Counted from the stretch's first letter, positions 46,243 to 55,195 are shown. The stretch is DNA of 64,000 bases from Shinella zoogloeoides (GCF_020883495.1 NZ_CP086612.1:186001-250000), one strand, 5' to 3'. Program-made: numbers and translations. The notes: generated from the sequence alone by a model not told the origin.

Positions 46243-46482
46243 TCACGCGTTGCGGAGCGATGCCACGATCTTGTCTTTTAACATCAGCCGCTGGCGGCGC
46301 AGATCGGCCTCGGCTGCTTCGGAAATGGCGTCGAGACGTGTCTCGGACCGATGAATCTTGTCGTTCACCGCGTCATATTCCGTCAAAACATGCGCAAACT
46401 CCGGGCTTTTCGCCTTCAGGGCATGAATGGCGTCCATCTGGTCTGGGAATTCGTCGCCAAGAGTGTGAGGTGTATTCGACAA
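46243..46482 (-). CDS. YdcH/DUF465 family small protein
   Basis: 79 aa from a TTG start at 46482, chosen because AAAGGAGAAAG lies just upstream and the length then fits the family. It is a short helical, probably coiled-coil protein (MDAIHALKAKSPEFAHVLTE, then NDKIHRSETRLDAISE). Function unknown; widely found in alphaproteobacteria. Confidence 0.75.
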   Translation of the reverse strand: MSNTPHTLGDEFPDQMDAIHALKAKSPEFAHVLTEYDAVNDKIHRSETRLDAISEAAEADLRRQRLMLKDKIVASLRNA

Positions 46483-46517
46483 GGTTCTTTCTCCTTTTCT
46501 GCAATTTCGCCCCGGCG

Positions 46518-46919
46518 TCAGGGCTTTTCGACGCGCGCGACCTGATAGGTGACAAACGCGCCTTCCCGCCCGACCGAGATGTATTCGCCAAGACGGAAGC
46601 ACTCCTCGCCCAGGCGGAAACCGATCTCGTCGTCCCGATCACCCAGCTCGTAATCGAAATACCACTGCCCGCCGGGCTTGCGCCGCAACAGCCCGATGCG
46701 GGCCGTCTTACCGTCCCGAAAATATCGGACGCGACAGGCGTCGCGAGATTTCTTCCATTCCAGCGGATCAAGGAATCCTTCGTGGTTGAGCGGAACCAGA
46801 AGATCATAGCCTTCTTCCCGATCTCCCTCCGGATGGTCTTTGCCGCGAGCGAGAACCAACCGCACGTGGTGGAAACTTGAGGGTAGTTCTTGTGCCTTGA
46901 CCACGATCCGATCCTTCAT
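46518..46919 (-). CDS. Conserved hypothetical protein
   Basis: 133 aa, with GGGGGGAA before the ATG. It contains GYDLLVPLNHEGFLDPLEW and GGQWYFDYELGDRDDEIGF, and looks like a small soluble beta-rich protein. It is 35 nt upstream of the YdcH-like gene and probably cotranscribed with it. No known domain is recognised. Confidence 0.65.
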   Translation of the reverse strand: MKDRIVVKAQELPSSFHHVRLVLARGKDHPEGDREEGYDLLVPLNHEGFLDPLEWKKSRDACRVRYFRDGKTARIGLLRRKPGGQWYFDYELGDRDDEIGFRLGEECFRLGEYISVGREGAFVTYQVARVEKP

Positions 46920-47003
46920 TTCCCCCCCTGATACACCATTGGCAAAGGAACGTTCTTGATCTGGCGCAAGTGAGACGAGGCATGTGTTATCCGATGCCGG
47001 CGA

Positions 47004-47169
47004 CTATCCGGAACGGTCGAGATGGGCCTGCGTCAGGATGACCGCGCCGATCGCCGCAGGCTGAACCGGAAGCTTCTCCCAGTTAAGCTCGCGCAGGTTC
47101 TTGAGCCCCTGGAACAGCCCGCAGTCGATAAGGATGCGGTGGCGCGCCGAGCGATGTCAAAGTCAGCAT
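47004..47169 (-). pseudogene. Fragment of an MBL-fold beta-CASP (RNase J-like) gene
   Basis: On the minus strand, ATGCTGACTTTGACATCGCT encodes MLTLTSLGA, the usual start of this family. After a small deletion and frame change, HRILIDCGLFQGLKNLRE, then LPVQPAAIGAVILTQAHLDR and a stop follow. The zinc motif THAHLDH has decayed to TQAHLDR. It fills most of the 316-nt gap between 46920 and 47235; the rest shows nothing. Confidence 0.7.
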
Positions 47170-47235
47170 CGGTGTCCCTTTGCGGTTTTTAGGACAGGGA
47201 AGGTCCGGCTGCCGCCCAATCAGCACTGGGTCCAA

Positions 47236-49215
47236 TCATGGTGTGGTGGGCGAGGTCGCCCGCGATCCGGACGTGCTGCCCGTTTGATCCTGGAACTCAT
47301 ATTGACGAGAATGGTGAAGATAGCCGTCGGTGGCGCGGATTCGGTCCGACAGGAGGCGTAGGCCATTCAGCACGACCAGAACGGTGCCGCCTTCGTGTCC
47401 GATCACCGCGAGCGGAAGCGGCAGGTCGAAGAACAGGCCGCCGGTCACAAGTACCAGCATGGCGCCGATCGCGAGGACGAGATTCTGTCGGATGATGACG
47501 GCCGTCCGCCGTGCAAGCCGGTGCGCATCGGCCAGCTTCTTCATGTCTTCCGACAGCAGGGCGACGTCGGCGGCCTGCAGTGCGACGTCCGACCCCGCCG
47601 CGCCCATGGCGATGCCGACGTCGGCGCGAGCCAATGCGGCGGCATCGTTGACGCCATCGCCGACGAAAGCGACCTTGCCATCACGCGCGAGGTCGCCGAC
47701 CTGGAGCACCTTGTCCTGCGGCAGCATCTCGGCATGAACCTCGCCGGGCGCAAGGCCAAGTTCCGTACCGATGCGCAAGGCCACCGGCCTGCGGTCGCCG
47801 GTCATCATCACGATGCGGTTGACGCCACCGGCGCGAAGCGCGGCCAGCGCCGGGGCTGAGCTGGCTCTTGCTTCGTCCGCAACACTGACCGCCCCCAGAA
47901 CGGTCGCACCGCGCCCAAGATAGACCACGGTCTGAGAACTGTCGGCGAGTTCACGGAACGCCGGATCATCGACGGAGGCGCCCATGTCCTCGACGAGGTG
48001 AGCGTTGCCGGCCCATATCGGGCCGAAGGAATCGTAGCCGACGATGCCGGCGCTCGGATGCGACGTAACGTCCACGACCGCCACCGGCTCAACGCCATGA
48101 ACCAGGGCCTCACGACGGATGGCGGCAGCGATGTGATGCTCGGAATGCGCTTCCAGCCCGGCAAGGAGCGAAAGGAAACGGCGATCCTCACCATCCAGGG
48201 CGACAATGCGCGTAACCTCTGCACGTCCATTGGTCAGGGTCCCGGTCTTGTCGAACGCGAAGGTATCGACAGCGGCGAGCGTTTCGAGCGCACCGCCCCC
48301 CTTGAACAGCACGCCGCCTCGCGCCGCGGCGGAGAGCGCCGACAGGATCGCTGCCGGGACTGAGATGACGATCGCGCAGGGACTGGCGGCGACCAGGAGT
48401 GTCGCGGCCTTGTAGAGGGCCTGTTCCCAGTCGCGGCCAAGCCAATAGAAGACCGCAAGGGCCAGAGCGGAGCCCAGCAGGACACCGACCGTATAACGCT
48501 GGCCGAACCACGCGCTGAAGCGCTCGGACGGCGCCTTCGCTTCCTGCGCCTCGGTGACGAGCTGGATCATGCGCGCGATCGTGCTGTCGCCGACCGTCCT
48601 GGTGACGGTCACGTCAAGGACCCCGTCAAGATTGACGGTCGCCTCGAAAACCTGCTCGCCCGGTTCCTTGGAGACCGGCATCGACTCACCGGTGATATTG
48701 GCTTCGTCGATTCCGCCACGGCCATGCAGGATCACACCGTCGGTCGGCACGCGTGCGCCCGGACGCAGCACCACCACATCGCCGACGGCAAGCTCCGCAG
48801 CAGGAACCTCCACCGTGGTCCCGTCCTCTCCTTTGCGGAAAGCCGTCTCCGGCCGGAGCGCCATGAGCGCCTCAACAGCCCTGCGCGCGCGTCCCAATGC
48901 CTGGTGCTCAAGCGTGGTCGACACGCTGAACAACGTCAGCAACACCGCGCCTTCGAACGGCGCCCCGACGATCGCCGCCGCCACGGCCGCGACGACCATC
49001 AGAAGATCGATGTCGAGGATATGATCGCGCCACAACGCCGTCAGGGCGCTCCAGGTGGCGGGAAGCCCTCCGGCCAAATAGACCATCGCCAGACCGGGAG
49101 ATCTTAGAATGGAAAGGCCTTCCGCCGGCGGCCAGGTCCCGGCGACGGCCAGCATCATCCCGAGGACCGCAATTGCCGACATGACGGTCTGGAAATCGAG
49201 CGACAGACGTTTCAT
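47236..49215 (-). CDS. P1B-4-type heavy-metal-exporting ATPase (Fe2+/Co2+/Ni2+ type)
   Basis: 659 aa from the ATG at 49215. P-type landmarks are intact: TGES, FDKTGTLTNG with the phosphorylated Asp, and GDGVNDAAAL. The membrane metal motif is SPC (AASPCAIVISVPAA) and the last helices carry HEGGT, the signature pair of P1B-4 pumps. There is no N-terminal heavy-metal-binding domain, also typical. Rhizobial relatives such as Nia export ferrous iron and nickel. Its gene starts 2 nt after the VIT/CCC1 gene, which points to iron. Confidence 0.9.
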   Translation of the reverse strand: MKRLSLDFQTVMSAIAVLGMMLAVAGTWPPAEGLSILRSPGLAMVYLAGGLPATWSALTALWRDHILDIDLLMVVAAVAAAIVGAPFEGAVLLTLFSVSTTLEHQALGRARRAVEALMALRPETAFRKGEDGTTVEVPAAELAVGDVVVLRPGARVPTDGVILHGRGGIDEANITGESMPVSKEPGEQVFEATVNLDGVLDVTVTRTVGDSTIARMIQLVTEAQEAKAPSERFSAWFGQRYTVGVLLGSALALAVFYWLGRDWEQALYKAATLLVAASPCAIVISVPAAILSALSAAARGGVLFKGGGALETLAAVDTFAFDKTGTLTNGRAEVTRIVALDGEDRRFLSLLAGLEAHSEHHIAAAIRREALVHGVEPVAVVDVTSHPSAGIVGYDSFGPIWAGNAHLVEDMGASVDDPAFRELADSSQTVVYLGRGATVLGAVSVADEARASSAPALAALRAGGVNRIVMMTGDRRPVALRIGTELGLAPGEVHAEMLPQDKVLQVGDLARDGKVAFVGDGVNDAAALARADVGIAMGAAGSDVALQAADVALLSEDMKKLADAHRLARRTAVIIRQNLVLAIGAMLVLVTGGLFFDLPLPLAVIGHEGGTVLVVLNGLRLLSDRIRATDGYLHHSRQYEFQDQTGSTSGSRATSPTTP

Positions 49216-49217
49216 CG

Positions 49218-49913
49218 TCACACCGCCCGGCCGATCACGGAGCCGATCAATGCGGTCGAGGCCATCGCGACAGCGCCCCAGAACACCACCCGGATAGTCG
49301 GTTTCCAGATGCTGGCGCCGCCCGCCCGTGCCCCGATTGCGCCGAGGATGGCAAGACCGATGAGGCAAGCAAGGGACACGGTCCATGCAGCCGTTCCGGC
49401 CGGCGCAAGCAGGGCGACGATCAACGGCAAAGCCGCACCCGCCGCAAACGTGACCGCCGAGGTCAGCGCAGCTTGAACCGGTCTTGCCATCACATGGCTC
49501 GCCAATCCGAGTTCATCCCGCGCATGGGCTTCGAAGGCATCCTTCGCCATCATCTGTTCGGCGACCTGCCGGGCCAGCTCTGGGGCCACGCCGCGCTGCT
49601 CGTAGATTGCCGCGAGTTCGGCCAACTCGGCCTCCGGCTGCGTCGCCAGCTCGTGCCGTTCCCGCGCCATGTCGGCTTCCTCGGTATCGGCCTGCGAACT
49701 GACCGACACATATTCGCCCGCCGCCATCGACATCGCCCCGGCCACCAGACCGGCAACACCGGCAACAAGGATCTCATGCGAGGCGTTGGTCGCCGCGGCG
49801 ACACCGACGATCAGGCTCGACGTCGAGATCAACCCGTCATTGGCACCCAGTACAGCCGCCCGAAGCCAGCCTATCCGTTCGATGAGATGATTTTCCTTGT
49901 GAAGGGCGCGCAT
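49218..49913 (-). CDS. VIT1/CCC1 family iron/manganese transporter
   Basis: 231 aa from the ATG at 49913, with GGAGC upstream; longer starts add an unlike N-terminus. Motifs are LGANDGLISTSSLIVGVAAA in helix 1 and GAMSMAAGEYVSVSSQADTE in helix 2, then a cytoplasmic helical metal-binding segment with several Glu and Met, and three C-terminal helices. Members move Fe2+ or Mn2+ out of the cytoplasm. It heads a two-gene unit with the P1B-4 ATPase, giving a metal-detoxification pair. Confidence 0.9.
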   Translation of the reverse strand: MRALHKENHLIERIGWLRAAVLGANDGLISTSSLIVGVAAATNASHEILVAGVAGLVAGAMSMAAGEYVSVSSQADTEEADMARERHELATQPEAELAELAAIYEQRGVAPELARQVAEQMMAKDAFEAHARDELGLASHVMARPVQAALTSAVTFAAGAALPLIVALLAPAGTAAWTVSLACLIGLAILGAIGARAGGASIWKPTIRVVFWGAVAMASTALIGSVIGRAV

Positions 49914-50012
49914 GAATGGTGCTCCGAGCAGTGATTGTGTGTGCAGCGGGATGATGCTGCGTCGACGCAACCTCATTCCGTGATGGAAGGAAAACGCAGA
50001 AAAATGTTCAGT

Positions 50013-50027
50013 TTAGAATTATTCTAA
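50013..50027. promoter_or_regulatory. Candidate Irr (ICE) iron-response box upstream of the VIT-ATPase pair
   Basis: TTAGAAT and ATTCTAA are perfect 7-bp arms around one central T, inside AGTTTAGAATTATTCTAACT. This resembles the TTTAGAA...TTCTAAA box bound by the haem-dependent regulator Irr in rhizobia. It lies 100 nt upstream of the VIT/CCC1 start. Confidence 0.6.
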
Positions 50028-50028
50028 C

Positions 50029-50265
50029 TTGGTCGATCATGAATTCGTGCTCGACCAGGAAGACAAGATCATGGAGCACAAAGCCGTGATGGAGAAATTC
50101 CCGGAAATGGAACACGAGGATCCGAACGCCATTCGCCTCGCGCCCGGAAAATCCGGCGAGATCGTCTGGAAGTTCACCAACGACGGCGTGTCCAAGATCG
50201 CCTGCCTCGTTCCCGGTCACTACGATTCCGGCATGCACGGCGACGTCACGGTCGCGAAGAAATAA
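50029..50265 (+). pseudogene. Cupredoxin domain protein, N-terminally truncated
   Basis: 78 codons remain, beginning inside the domain at VDHEFVLD. All type 1 copper ligands are present: His of HEFVLD, then Cys, His and Met in CLVPGHYDSGMHG. The signal peptide and first strands are lost; the frame closes at a TAG (50014) inside the Irr-like palindrome, so the break is at about 50017-50030. The CusF-like gene follows 12 nt later. Confidence 0.75.
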
Positions 50266-50277
50266 GGAGCAACAGAA

Positions 50278-50568
50278 ATGACGATGAAAGCTATCACAAG
50301 AATCACACTCGCCGGCGCCGTCGCCTTCGCCTTCGGCACCGCCGCCTTCGCGCAGGAATTCACCAGCGGCACGGTCAAGAAGCTGGACGAGAAGGCGAAG
50401 AAGGTCACGCTCATCCATGAAGAGCTGAAGAACCTCGAGATGCCGGCCATGACGATGGTATTCCAGGTCGCTGATGACGCGATGCTGGAAAAGCTCAAGG
50501 TCGGCGCAAAGGTCCAGTTCGTTGCCGAGCGCGTCAACGGAAAGCTGACTGTCACCCAGGTCAAGTGA
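50278..50568 (+). CDS. CusF-like periplasmic copper-binding protein
   Basis: 96 aa with AAGGAG upstream. A signal peptide ends in GTAAFAQ. The small OB-fold domain has GTVKKLDEKAKKVTLIHEEL and LEMPAMTMVFQV, giving the His and Met residues expected to bind Cu(I). Members hand copper to efflux systems. It probably formed an operon with the cupredoxin before that gene was cut. Confidence 0.88.
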   Translation: MTMKAITRITLAGAVAFAFGTAAFAQEFTSGTVKKLDEKAKKVTLIHEELKNLEMPAMTMVFQVADDAMLEKLKVGAKVQFVAERVNGKLTVTQVK

Positions 50569-50606
50569 AGCACAGGGCCGCGCTGGATGCAGCGCGGCCC
50601 CGTTCC

Positions 50607-50975
50607 TCATGAGACCGGCAGGAGGCAGAAGGTGCGCCAGAGATCCTGCTTCCAATCCCCCGGCTCGGGCGAATCCGACAGCATAAACTCTGATTGGCCG
50701 ATCATGACGGCCTTCGGCGCGGCGCATCGTACCTTTGCAAGGTGGGCGCTGTGGTCGATGAATCTGATCTGACCCTCGGGTCCGCGCTCCGTGAGCGCGA
50801 CTTGCACATCGAAATTATATTCCGGGTCAAGAGAGGTTGCCGCGACGGTCACGGACAGGCTGATGGTCGTTTCATCCGCGAAATAAGACGTATGAAACGG
50901 CTGATCCTCTTGGGCATTTGACGCCGACACCAGCAAAGCCAGAACGACAAATGCGCATGTTATGCCAGTTCGCAT
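50607..50975 (-). CDS. Secreted hypothetical protein
   Basis: 122 aa from the ATG at 50975, with GGGAGGGG in front. A signal peptide ends in SASNAQ. The mature part (TTISLSVTVAATSLDPEYNF, then KAVMIGQSEFMLSDSPEPG) is beta-rich with two Cys. It sits among copper genes on the strand of the cytochromes and oxidase. No family recognised. Confidence 0.6.
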   Translation of the reverse strand: MRTGITCAFVVLALLVSASNAQEDQPFHTSYFADETTISLSVTVAATSLDPEYNFDVQVALTERGPEGQIRFIDHSAHLAKVRCAAPKAVMIGQSEFMLSDSPEPGDWKQDLWRTFCLLPVS

Positions 50976-51100
50976 TGCACACCCCTCCCATAGGCGACTT
51001 GGCCGCCTCATCCTATCACACCACAACTCCACTCGCAGCCGCCCGATTTCCTCAAACCCGCCTCGACAGGTCTGGCAGGGTATCTCGCCGCCAATGCTCC

Positions 51101-51532
51101 TCAATTAATGCCGTTCGCCCGCTGAAGCTCGCGCACATAGGCCACGATCGTAGCGACGTCGGCCCTCGTCAGACCCGGCTGAGGAGGCATGTTTCCGAAT
51201 TTCCAGTGATGCGCGCGCACGCCGTTGGCGACGGCCATTTCAAAGGCGTAGTCTCCGTGGTGAGAAGGTTCGTATATCCGATGGATGAGCGGCGGGCCGG
51301 CATCGGTTCCGGCCGCGTTCTTGCCGTGGCACGCTGCACAGACGGCGTTGAAAGCTCGTTCTCCCATCTTTGCGGTGTCGGACAATGACGAAGGCACGAC
51401 AACCGACAATGCCGTCCCCTGGCCCGATACTCCTCTTCTGGCTTCGTCTTCCGATCCGGTTCGATTCCAAAGCGCAAAGCCCGCAACCGCTGCCGCGGCG
51501 ACGAGCAGAGCGAAGACGTTTCTCTTGTTCAT
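51101..51532 (-). CDS. Membrane-anchored or secreted c-type cytochrome
   Basis: 143 aa. An N-terminal hydrophobic segment (VFALLVAAAAVAGFALW) is followed by a single haem site CAACH and a downstream Met in GNMPPQPGLT as likely axial ligand. It resembles other small class I cytochromes adjoining copper oxidases. It lies 141 nt downstream of the second cytochrome gene on the same strand. Confidence 0.88.
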   Translation of the reverse strand: MNKRNVFALLVAAAAVAGFALWNRTGSEDEARRGVSGQGTALSVVVPSSLSDTAKMGERAFNAVCAACHGKNAAGTDAGPPLIHRIYEPSHHGDYAFEMAVANGVRAHHWKFGNMPPQPGLTRADVATIVAYVRELQRANGIN

Positions 51533-51673
51533 TTGTGAATCCTTATGTCTTTAGGCCGCCGAACACCCTCTCTGCCGCCATCAACTGCCGAACCCGTCGG
51601 CATGAATGTGGTGGTGGGGCGGCGCGCGATGGCGATGTGGGGCCACGAAATTGTTTTCGTGGCCTCCGGCGTG

Positions 51674-52108
51674 TCAGCCGTTCGAGATGCGGCGTTGGTA
51701 GTCTGCCTCTCGCTGCGGCCAGGTACTCTTGATGTAGTCGAGGACAGCCTCGATCTCGGCGGAGGTCAGAGCCTCCCGAAAGCTGGGCATGTCACTCTCG
51801 TAGCCACCGCCAACCACCGCGGCGGTCCCATCGGTGATGATTGCGAGGAGCTGCCTGTCCGAATGATGCCAGGTGTGACCGGTCTCGTCATGCGGCGGCG
51901 CCGGAAGGCGGCCGCTCGTGCCCGGGCTGCGCCAGTCGGGCTGGCCTTCGAGTTTCGTGCCGTGACAGCTCGCACAGTTCGCTAGATAGACTGCCCGGCC
52001 AAGGGCGATGCGATCGCTCGCCTCCTGACCGGACCGTCCCTTTCCGACCAAGATCGCACCGGCCGCCGCCAGGAGAGTTGCGGCGACCGCGATCCAGAGC
52101 GGTTTCAT
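51674..52108 (-). CDS. c-type cytochrome next to the multicopper oxidase
   Basis: 144 aa from the ATG at 52108, which overlaps the stop of the oxidase gene by 4 nt. A hydrophobic anchor (LWIAVAATLLAAAGAILVG) precedes the haem motif CASCH; a Met in YESDMPSFREAL is the probable sixth ligand. Coupling to the oxidase suggests electron exchange between the two proteins. Confidence 0.9.
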   Translation of the reverse strand: MKPLWIAVAATLLAAAGAILVGKGRSGQEASDRIALGRAVYLANCASCHGTKLEGQPDWRSPGTSGRLPAPPHDETGHTWHHSDRQLLAIITDGTAAVVGGGYESDMPSFREALTSAEIEAVLDYIKSTWPQREADYQRRISNG

Positions 52109-53589
52109 GCAGCGATCCTGAACTCGGTCATCATCCCGGTGGCCAGATGCGGCATATGATGGCAATGCAACATCCAGCTCGCGGCCTCGCCGGCATCAAG
52201 GGCAACAGTGACCATCGACATCGGCGGTATGTACACGGTATCGCGGCGCGCACCTTCGAAGCGTCGCCTGTTGATGCCAACAACCTGGAATGCATGCCCA
52301 TGCAGATGCATCGGGTGCCCCATCATCGACATATTGTGGAACATCAGTTCCACCCGATCGCCGCTCGTTGCGGCAACCGGCCGATGCTTGCCCCATGTTG
52401 CTCCGTCGATGGTCCAGACATAGGGCTGCATCGAGCCGCCGAGCATGATCATGTGGCTTCGATCCACCGGACGGGCGGCAAGCGTGTCGACAGCGACCAG
52501 CCGTGACTCCTGAGACAAGTCCGTGTCGAAGGCCGGGGCGTCATTCGCTGAAAGGGAATCGATCCTGTCGATCGTGGCGCCCGCGGGGGCGAGAATAATG
52601 CCGGTCCTTTCACGTTCGCCCTCCCTGAGCGCCAGAATCGGCCATGCGCGGGTCTCATTTGGAAGGTCGATCTCCAGGTCGAGACGCTGCCCCATGGCCA
52701 GCCCGAACCGCGAACCCGCGACCGGCTGGACCTCATGCCCGTCGACGGCGACGAGCCGGGCTTGTGCTTCGCCCGTGTCGATCCAGAAAACGGTGGCTGC
52801 GGCTGCGTTGATGACACGGAGGCGAACCCGGCCGCCGCGTTCGACCTGAACGACATCGGGATCGGACAGGGTTCGGTCATTGGCGAGATAGGCATCCCAG
52901 TCGTAGTCGTTGAGATCCATCGCCATGTTACCCATATCCATGGCCATCGAGCCCATTCCCCCGGCCTCGCCCTGGTTCATTCCAGGCATGCCGCCATGGT
53001 TCATGCCTTGCATCGCGCGTGACATGCCGGCAGCGCCATGTCCATCAGCGCTTGCGCTGGTGATCTCTTCCAGCACTTCTTCCGGTGTCTTGAACGCGAA
53101 GTCGTGCAGGAACAGGACGACTTCCTGCCGATCGGCGGATAGGTCTTCTGCCCTCCGGACGATCAGCGGCGCGGCGAGCAATCGCATTTCCTGGATCGGC
53201 ACATGGCTGTGCATCCAGTGCGTTCCGGGCTGGGGCGCGAAATCGAAGCTGCGCGTTTCACTGGGCTGAAGAAGCGGCTGCGGCATATCCGGGACGCCGT
53301 CCTGAGCGTTCGGGGGAATCTGGCCGTGCCAATGAATGATCGTGGACTCGGCGAGATCGTTGGTCAGATCCACCCGAAATCGCTCGCCCGGATCGAGGAG
53401 CAGCCCCTGCCCGTTGGGACCAGCAAGTCCGAAAACGGTGGCCGGTCGATTGTCTATATCGAGCGTGCGGCTGGTGGCGGCCAGGCGGATCGCAGCCGCG
53501 TCCTGGCCGTAGGCCCTGATGGGGAAATGGGATGCAGCAAGCATGGCTGCGCTGGCGGCGAGGAAGCCGCGTCGTGAAAAGGTCGTCAT
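52105..53589 (-). CDS. Multicopper oxidase, CopA/CueO-like, Tat-exported
   Basis: 494 aa from the ATG at 53589, with GAGGTG upstream. The Tat signal is TFSRRGFLAASAAM. All four copper motifs are present: HWHG, MHSHVP, HPMHLHGH and HCHHMPHLATGM. Between domains a Met/His-rich loop (about residues 190-235, e.g. MQGMNHGGMPGMNQGE) is likely a copper-capture segment. Such enzymes oxidise Cu(I) in the periplasm. It leads the cytochrome genes. Confidence 0.93.
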   Translation of the reverse strand: MTTFSRRGFLAASAAMLAASHFPIRAYGQDAAAIRLAATSRTLDIDNRPATVFGLAGPNGQGLLLDPGERFRVDLTNDLAESTIIHWHGQIPPNAQDGVPDMPQPLLQPSETRSFDFAPQPGTHWMHSHVPIQEMRLLAAPLIVRRAEDLSADRQEVVLFLHDFAFKTPEEVLEEITSASADGHGAAGMSRAMQGMNHGGMPGMNQGEAGGMGSMAMDMGNMAMDLNDYDWDAYLANDRTLSDPDVVQVERGGRVRLRVINAAAATVFWIDTGEAQARLVAVDGHEVQPVAGSRFGLAMGQRLDLEIDLPNETRAWPILALREGERERTGIILAPAGATIDRIDSLSANDAPAFDTDLSQESRLVAVDTLAARPVDRSHMIMLGGSMQPYVWTIDGATWGKHRPVAATSGDRVELMFHNMSMMGHPMHLHGHAFQVVGINRRRFEGARRDTVYIPPMSMVTVALDAGEAASWMLHCHHMPHLATGMMTEFRIAA

Positions 53590-53664
53590 ATTCGTCACCT
53601 CGGGACGATCTGTCCCGCCTGAAAGGTCCAAATGGATCGCAGCGGGATCAGCCCCGCCGCAGGC

Positions 53665-54015
53665 TCAGAGGAGGCGCGATATAGGAGGGCGATCATTCCG
53701 GCCGGGAGCTGCCGCAACGAAGACGGCATCCGGCGGGAAGGGATATTTTTGCCGCGAGCTGATTTGCTTTGCCGAAGTACGCACAACCGGAAGCCAGGCC
53801 GATATTCCGGCGCAGGCGAAGGTGCACAATCCGGCATCTGCTTTGCAGGATTTCCCTTCGCTGCAAGCGGCCATCGAAGAAGAGGCTTGCTCCATGTGCT
53901 GCGTCAGCGCGGCGCGTTCCAACATCCCGGACATGCGGGTCTCGTGTGCTTGAACGGCAAAAGAAGCAGCGGCAAGCGAGATGGTTGTAACAATGATAAG
54001 CAACGCGCGAAGCAT
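53665..54015 (-). CDS. Small exported protein of the copper cluster
   Basis: 116 aa from the ATG at 54015; a start at 54051 adds 12 residues. A signal peptide (LRALLIIVTTISLAAASFAV) ends before AHETRMSGM. The mature part is rich in Met, His and Cys (MLERAALTQHMEQASSSMAA, CSEGKSCKADAGLCTFAC), consistent with metal handling. Function unknown. Confidence 0.6.
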   Translation of the reverse strand: MLRALLIIVTTISLAAASFAVQAHETRMSGMLERAALTQHMEQASSSMAACSEGKSCKADAGLCTFACAGISAWLPVVRTSAKQISSRQKYPFPPDAVFVAAAPGRNDRPPISRLL

Positions 54016-54136
54016 GGGCAAAGAATAGAGCCTCGCCGACCCTTTGTCCATTGATGAAGCCTGCATGCCGGCCGTCCTGCTCATAGGTTTGAGGCTTAGG
54101 TCGTGCGGGGCGGCGAAGCGCCGCCCCGACGTTGCA

Positions 54137-55195
54137 TCACTGCGCCTGATAGGTGACGCCGTTCGGTCCCTTGCCGACAGCATATGTCTTGACCACGGAC
54201 TGGCTGCCGACGTCGATCTGGGAAACGGTCCCGGCCACGATGTTGGTGACGAAGACAAAGGCTCCGTCGGCAACGACCGTCACGCCGTGAGCGCCCTTGT
54301 CCGTCTGGATGGTCTTCACGACATTCCCGCCTACGACATCGATAACCGAGACCGTCTCATCCGGCTCCGTTTCGGTTCCCTGGTTCGCGACGTAAACCAG
54401 CCGGCCATCAGGCGTGGCGTAAACCTGGATGGGCGAACGGCCGACATTGATGCGTGCGATCACCTCGCGCGACTGCGTGTCGATAACGGCGACCTTGTTT
54501 TCATCGCGCAGCGAGACATAGACCCGCTTTCCGTCAGGTGTGAAGCCGACCTGGACGGGCGCAACGCCTACCTTGATCCTGGCAACTTCCGAAAGCGCCG
54601 TTGTGTCGATAACCGAAACAGTACCGTCCTGGACATTCGCGACATAGATGGCGCTTCCATCCGGGCTCATCCGCAGGCCGTGGGGGTAGTCGCCGGTGCC
54701 GACCGTGGCGACGACCTCGCCCTTGGCAAGATCAACGACCGACAAGCTGTCGTCTTCGGAATTCGAGACGTAGGCGCGATTGCCTTGCGCGTCTGCGATC
54801 ACATGCGCAGGATGCCCACCCACGGGGATCGACGCCTTCACGCCGGAGGAAATATCGGCCGCGTCGAGGACGATCAATTGGCCTGCGACAGCGGCATCAC
54901 CATGTCCGTCGCCGCCATGGCCAGCCCCATTGGACGCATGAGCGTCTTCAGCTTTGCCGGCGACCGGCAGGCCCACCGCCAGCACCAAATCTTTTCCCGA
55001 TACGAACTGCACGTTGTGGGGCGTGATCGGGACCGGAACGATGTCGATCTTTTCCGTGGTAAGGTCGATGCGGCTAACGGTGTTGCCAAATTCATCGGCC
55101 GTATAGACGAAGCCGGTTGCAGCAGGCTCCGCTCGGACGGTGGCGGCGAACGGAATAGCAAGCACCAGGGCCGATGCCGTCGCGAAGGCCAGCAT
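54137..55195 (-). CDS. YncE-like YVTN-repeat beta-propeller, exported
   Basis: 352 aa from the ATG at 55195 with a signal peptide (ASALVLAIPFAATVRA). At least six repeats of the GxxPxxVxxxPDGxxxYVxN type are visible, for example VGTGDYPHGLRMSPDGSAIY and VGRSPIQVYATPDGRLVYVA. A His/Gly-rich insert (HASNGAGHGGDGHGD) near residue 90 may bind metal. The reading frame continues 12 codons upstream as far as the IS6 end (IRRRAAM), so the original start may have been cut off by the insertion. Confidence 0.82.
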   Translation of the reverse strand: MLAFATASALVLAIPFAATVRAEPAATGFVYTADEFGNTVSRIDLTTEKIDIVPVPITPHNVQFVSGKDLVLAVGLPVAGKAEDAHASNGAGHGGDGHGDAAVAGQLIVLDAADISSGVKASIPVGGHPAHVIADAQGNRAYVSNSEDDSLSVVDLAKGEVVATVGTGDYPHGLRMSPDGSAIYVANVQDGTVSVIDTTALSEVARIKVGVAPVQVGFTPDGKRVYVSLRDENKVAVIDTQSREVIARINVGRSPIQVYATPDGRLVYVANQGTETEPDETVSVIDVVGGNVVKTIQTDKGAHGVTVVADGAFVFVTNIVAGTVSQIDVGSQSVVKTYAVGKGPNGVTYQAQ

